Part shown: positions 7,985-10,968 of the stretch, piece by piece
Numbering within the stretch: position 1 is the stretch's first letter
Layout of the letters: the number at the start of each line of letters is the position of its first letter
From: SLRI01 sp964393275
Lineage (GTDB): Bacteria > Pseudomonadota > Alphaproteobacteria > Geminicoccales > Geminicoccaceae
Direction: 5' to 3'
Assembly: GCA_964393275.1 (NCBI GenBank)
Contig: CAYMTA010000099.1
Span: 1-10,968, forward strand
Length of the DNA stretch: 10,968 nt
Notes under the pieces: generated by a model
Told to the model about the DNA's origin: nothing
What the model saw: the letters and a program-made list of their open reading frames with translations, nothing else
The model's database searches: none
Program-made: the position numbers and the translations under genes

Positions 7985-8305
7985 ATGACGTTCGAGGATC
8001 GCCAGAAGCACGAGGAAACGAAATACAAGCACGAGATGGAGCTGGCCTTCAAGATTCGCAACCGGCGCAACAAGCTGTTCGGCCTGTGGCTCGCCGAGAC
8101 GCACCTGGGCAAGACCGGCGAGGATGCCCTGAACTACGCCAAGGACGTGGTGATGGCCGATTTCGAGCTGCCGGGCGACGAGGACGTGTTCGACAAGGTC
8201 AAGGCGGACCTGGTCGCCGCCGGCGTCGACCTCAGCGACCACCTGATGCGCCGGCACATGGCCGATTGCGAGGCGGTGGCGAGGCAGCAGGTGATGAACG
8301 AATGA
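7985..8305 (+). CDS. F1F0-ATP synthase inhibitor zeta subunit (formerly DUF1476), 106 aa
   Basis: Small helical inhibitor of the alphaproteobacterial F1-ATPase. In Paracoccus denitrificans the N-terminal segment enters the F1 catalytic interface and blocks ATP hydrolysis. Family pattern seen: N-terminal FEDRQKHEETKYKHE, the RRNKLFGLWLAE helix (about 27-38), the acidic AKDVVMADFELPGDEDVF block (about 52-69), and a C-terminal helix ending QQVMNE. Length is typical (about 100-110). In some lineages zeta has lost its inhibitory action; here the charged N-terminal helix is intact, so inhibition is possible but unproven. GGGGA near 7973-7977 precedes ATG 7985. The stop overlaps the next start as ATGA (8302-8305), predicting translational coupling with the DUF1674 gene. 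The ATP synthase genes themselves are not in the window. Confidence 0.94.
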   Translation: MTFEDRQKHEETKYKHEMELAFKIRNRRNKLFGLWLAETHLGKTGEDALNYAKDVVMADFELPGDEDVFDKVKADLVAAGVDLSDHLMRRHMADCEAVARQQVMNE

Positions 8306-8490
8306 CCGAGAGCAAGCCGTCAGAGAAGGCGCCGTCCGGCCATGCCCAAAACGAGGAGCGGCCGCAAGCACCCGCGGCCGGCGCGGGCGAGCCGCCGCGG
8401 CAGCCGCCCGGCGAGAAGGGCGGGCCCAAGGGTCCCGAGCCCACCCGCTACGGCGACTGGGAGAAAGGTGGCCGCTGTTTCGACTTCTAG
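8302..8490 (+). CDS. DUF1674 / SDHAF4-like protein, 62 aa
   Basis: The C-terminal half, GGPKGPEPTRYGDWEKGGRCFDF, is the diagnostic DUF1674 signature shared with eukaryotic SDHAF4 (yeast Sdh8), which binds flavinylated succinate dehydrogenase subunit A during complex II assembly. The N-terminal half is a disordered-looking Pro/Ala/Glu-rich linker, as is usual for the family. No signal peptide or membrane helix. ATG 8302 overlaps the zeta stop (ATGA), so the two are probably made by coupled translation. The 3' end overlaps the downstream permease start by 23 bases. The bacterial function is inferred from the eukaryotic homologue; no sdh genes are in this window. Confidence 0.9.
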   Translation: MTESKPSEKAPSGHAQNEERPQAPAAGAGEPPRQPPGEKGGPKGPEPTRYGDWEKGGRCFDF

Positions 8491-9430
8491 GGCGAAATCG
8501 GCACCGAGCTCGACCCACGTCCCGCCGCTGGCCATTGCCCTCATCGTCGCGATCTCGCTGCTCTGGGGCCTGAACTGGCCGGCGATGAAGTTCGTCGTGG
8601 GCGAGCTCTCGCCCTGGACCTTCCGGGTGGTCTGCGTCTCGCTCGCCGGCCTCAGCCTCCTGGCGCTGGGCCGCCTGAAAGGCGAGACCGTGCTGCCGCC
8701 CCGGCGGGTCTGGCTGCCGCTCGCCGTGCTCGCCTTCATCAATGTCAGCCTCTGGCACATGCTGACCGCCTTCGCGCTGACCACGATCGGCGGCGGCCGG
8801 GCGTCCATCCTCGGCTTCACCATGCCGCTCTGGGCGACGCTGCTCAGCGTTCCCATCCTCGGCGAGCGGCTGGACCTGCGCCAGGTCGCCGCCCTCGTGC
8901 TCGGCATCGCCGGCATCGGCCTCCTGCTCCTGCCGGAGCTCGGGCGCGAAGGGGCCGTGCCGTTCGGCTATCTGCTGATGATCGCCGCCGCCTTCTGCTG
9001 GGCGACCGGCACCGTCGGCCAGAAGCTCTACCGCTGGGGGGTCGGCGTGCTGTCGTTCAGCGGCTGGCAGCTCGTCGTGGGGGGCGTGCCGATCATCGCG
9101 GTCTGGGCGGTGCTGGAGCCACAGCCGGACTTCTCGCGCGTGACACCTATTGGCCTGGCGGCGCTCGCCTATGTGGTGTTCGTCGCCCTGGTCTTCTGCT
9201 TCACCGCCTATATCTGGCTGGTCACGAAGTTGCCCGCCAATATCGCGGCGATCAGCACGCTGGCCATCCCCGTGGTCGGCCTCTGGAGCTCGGCCCTGCT
9301 GCTCGGCGAGCCGGTCGGCATCGCCGATGCGCTGGCCCTGGTCCTTGTCGTCGCCGCCCTGGCGCTCGTGCTGCTGCGCCGCCCCGCCCCCACCGGCGAC
9401 GCTATGCCTCGCCCGGCGAAGCGGATATAA
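8468..9430 (+). CDS. EamA-family (DMT superfamily) permease, 320 aa
   Basis: Drug/metabolite transporter superfamily member with two EamA repeats, expected to have ten inner-membrane helices. Repeat one starts with ISLLWGLNWPAMKF (about 29-42) and reaches the helix ending GIGLLLLPELG. Repeat two starts at the FCWATGTVGQKLY helix and ends with LGEPVGIADALALVLVVAALALVLL. Such proteins export amino acids, nucleotides or other metabolites; the substrate is unknown. The start is GTG 8468, with GGGAG at 8459-8463. No other reasonable start precedes helix 1, and the next ATG (8585) would delete it. The frame is open upstream to 8342, but that part is Arg/Pro-rich shadow of the DUF1674 gene. The overlap with DUF1674 and the 34-base gap to recA suggest one polycistronic unit. 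Confidence 0.9.
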   Translation: MAAVSTSRAKSAPSSTHVPPLAIALIVAISLLWGLNWPAMKFVVGELSPWTFRVVCVSLAGLSLLALGRLKGETVLPPRRVWLPLAVLAFINVSLWHMLTAFALTTIGGGRASILGFTMPLWATLLSVPILGERLDLRQVAALVLGIAGIGLLLLPELGREGAVPFGYLLMIAAAFCWATGTVGQKLYRWGVGVLSFSGWQLVVGGVPIIAVWAVLEPQPDFSRVTPIGLAALAYVVFVALVFCFTAYIWLVTKLPANIAAISTLAIPVVGLWSSALLLGEPVGIADALALVLVVAALALVLLRRPAPTGDAMPRPAKRI

Positions 9431-9431
9431 A
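9426..9431 (+). promoter_or_regulatory. Candidate recA -10 box
   Basis: TATAAA at 9426-9431 overlaps the permease stop codon (TAA 9428-9430) and lies 33 bases before the recA ATG. A clear -35 hexamer is not seen. No alphaproteobacterial LexA box of the GAAC-N7-GAAC type (or its complement) occurs in 9400-9464, so SOS control at this site is not supported. Confidence 0.4.
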
Positions 9432-9464
9432 CCCTTGCGATCACCCGATCAGACGGAACACAAG

Positions 9465-10529
<1,065 letters not shown>

Positions 10530-10543
10530 CCAGGGCCGACAGC

Positions 10544-10603
10544 CGACCTCCATCCTCGCCGGCAGCGACGCCTTTGCGTCCGGCGTCGAGGTCGCTATGA
10601 CCT
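10544..10603 (+). other. Potential alternating RNA hairpins in the recA-alaS spacer
   Basis: Three complementary segments lie 32-91 bases upstream of alaS. CGACCTC at 10544-10550 can pair with GAGGTCG at 10588-10594, enclosing a perfect 7-bp hairpin (10566-10572 with 10582-10588). The same AGGTC (10589-10593) can instead pair with GACCT at 10599-10603 across a 5-base loop. The two pairings exclude each other. No T tract follows either stem, so classical attenuation is not evident. Structure by hand only, in GC-rich DNA where short stems are common. Confidence 0.35.
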
Positions 10604-10634
10604 GCACCAGCGCGCCAGCGAGAGCCTCTCGACC

Positions 10635-10968
<334 letters not shown>

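Noticed and set aside
9400..9464. Possible LexA (SOS) box before recA
   Set aside because: GAAC occurs at 9456-9459, but no second GAAC or GTTC lies at the required 7-base spacing on either side. GATC-N5-GATC at 9440-9450 is not a known SOS site.

Overview
The window is a strongly GC-rich chromosomal segment (third codon positions almost always G or C) from an alphaproteobacterium. The best lineage marker is the F1-ATPase inhibitor zeta subunit at 7985-8305, a family known from Alphaproteobacteria; a DUF1674 (SDHAF4-like) protein and the recA-alaS gene order agree. A Rhodospirillales-like or other deep-branching group is plausible, but genus cannot be read from the sequence.

Layout. 1-1837: end of groES, complete groEL, then a strong rho-independent terminator. 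1854-2768 (minus): a FemAB/GNAT-fold acyltransferase-like protein. It is divergent, across 41 bp, from a 71-residue single-pass membrane protein at 2810-3025. 3026-3345: 320 bp without a convincing gene; its first 60 bases are a diverged copy of the leader of the quinone oxidoreductase gene 2.4 kb downstream. 3346-5416: a DHA2-type multidrug efflux pump and an AhpD-like CxxC peroxidase-fold protein. 5518-6519: PIG3-type NAD(P)H:quinone oxidoreductase, meeting head-on, with only 7 bp between, a minus-strand pair: sodC (periplasmic Cu/Zn superoxide dismutase) preceded by a TANGO2/NRDE family gene. 7985-9430: a tightly overlapping run of ATPase inhibitor zeta, DUF1674 and an EamA-family permease, followed after 34 bp by recA and after another 105 bp by the start of alaS, which runs off the window.

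How it fits together. The flanks are housekeeping: protein folding (groESL), recombination and repair (recA), translation (alaS). The middle is rich in redox and respiration functions: AhpD-like protein, quinone reductase, superoxide dismutase, NRDE/TANGO2 protein, ATP synthase inhibitor and a succinate dehydrogenase assembly factor homologue. That is a thematic neighbourhood, not one operon, because the genes lie in at least four transcription units on both strands.

No defence system, CRISPR array, prophage, insertion sequence or RNA gene was seen. The most interesting items are the diverged direct repeat that brackets the efflux/AhpD cassette, alternative pairing in the recA-alaS spacer, the zeta-DUF1674 translational overlap, the sodC-TANGO2 pairing, and the small membrane protein gene with a -10-like box almost on its start codon. 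None amounts to a clearly new biological system on sequence alone.
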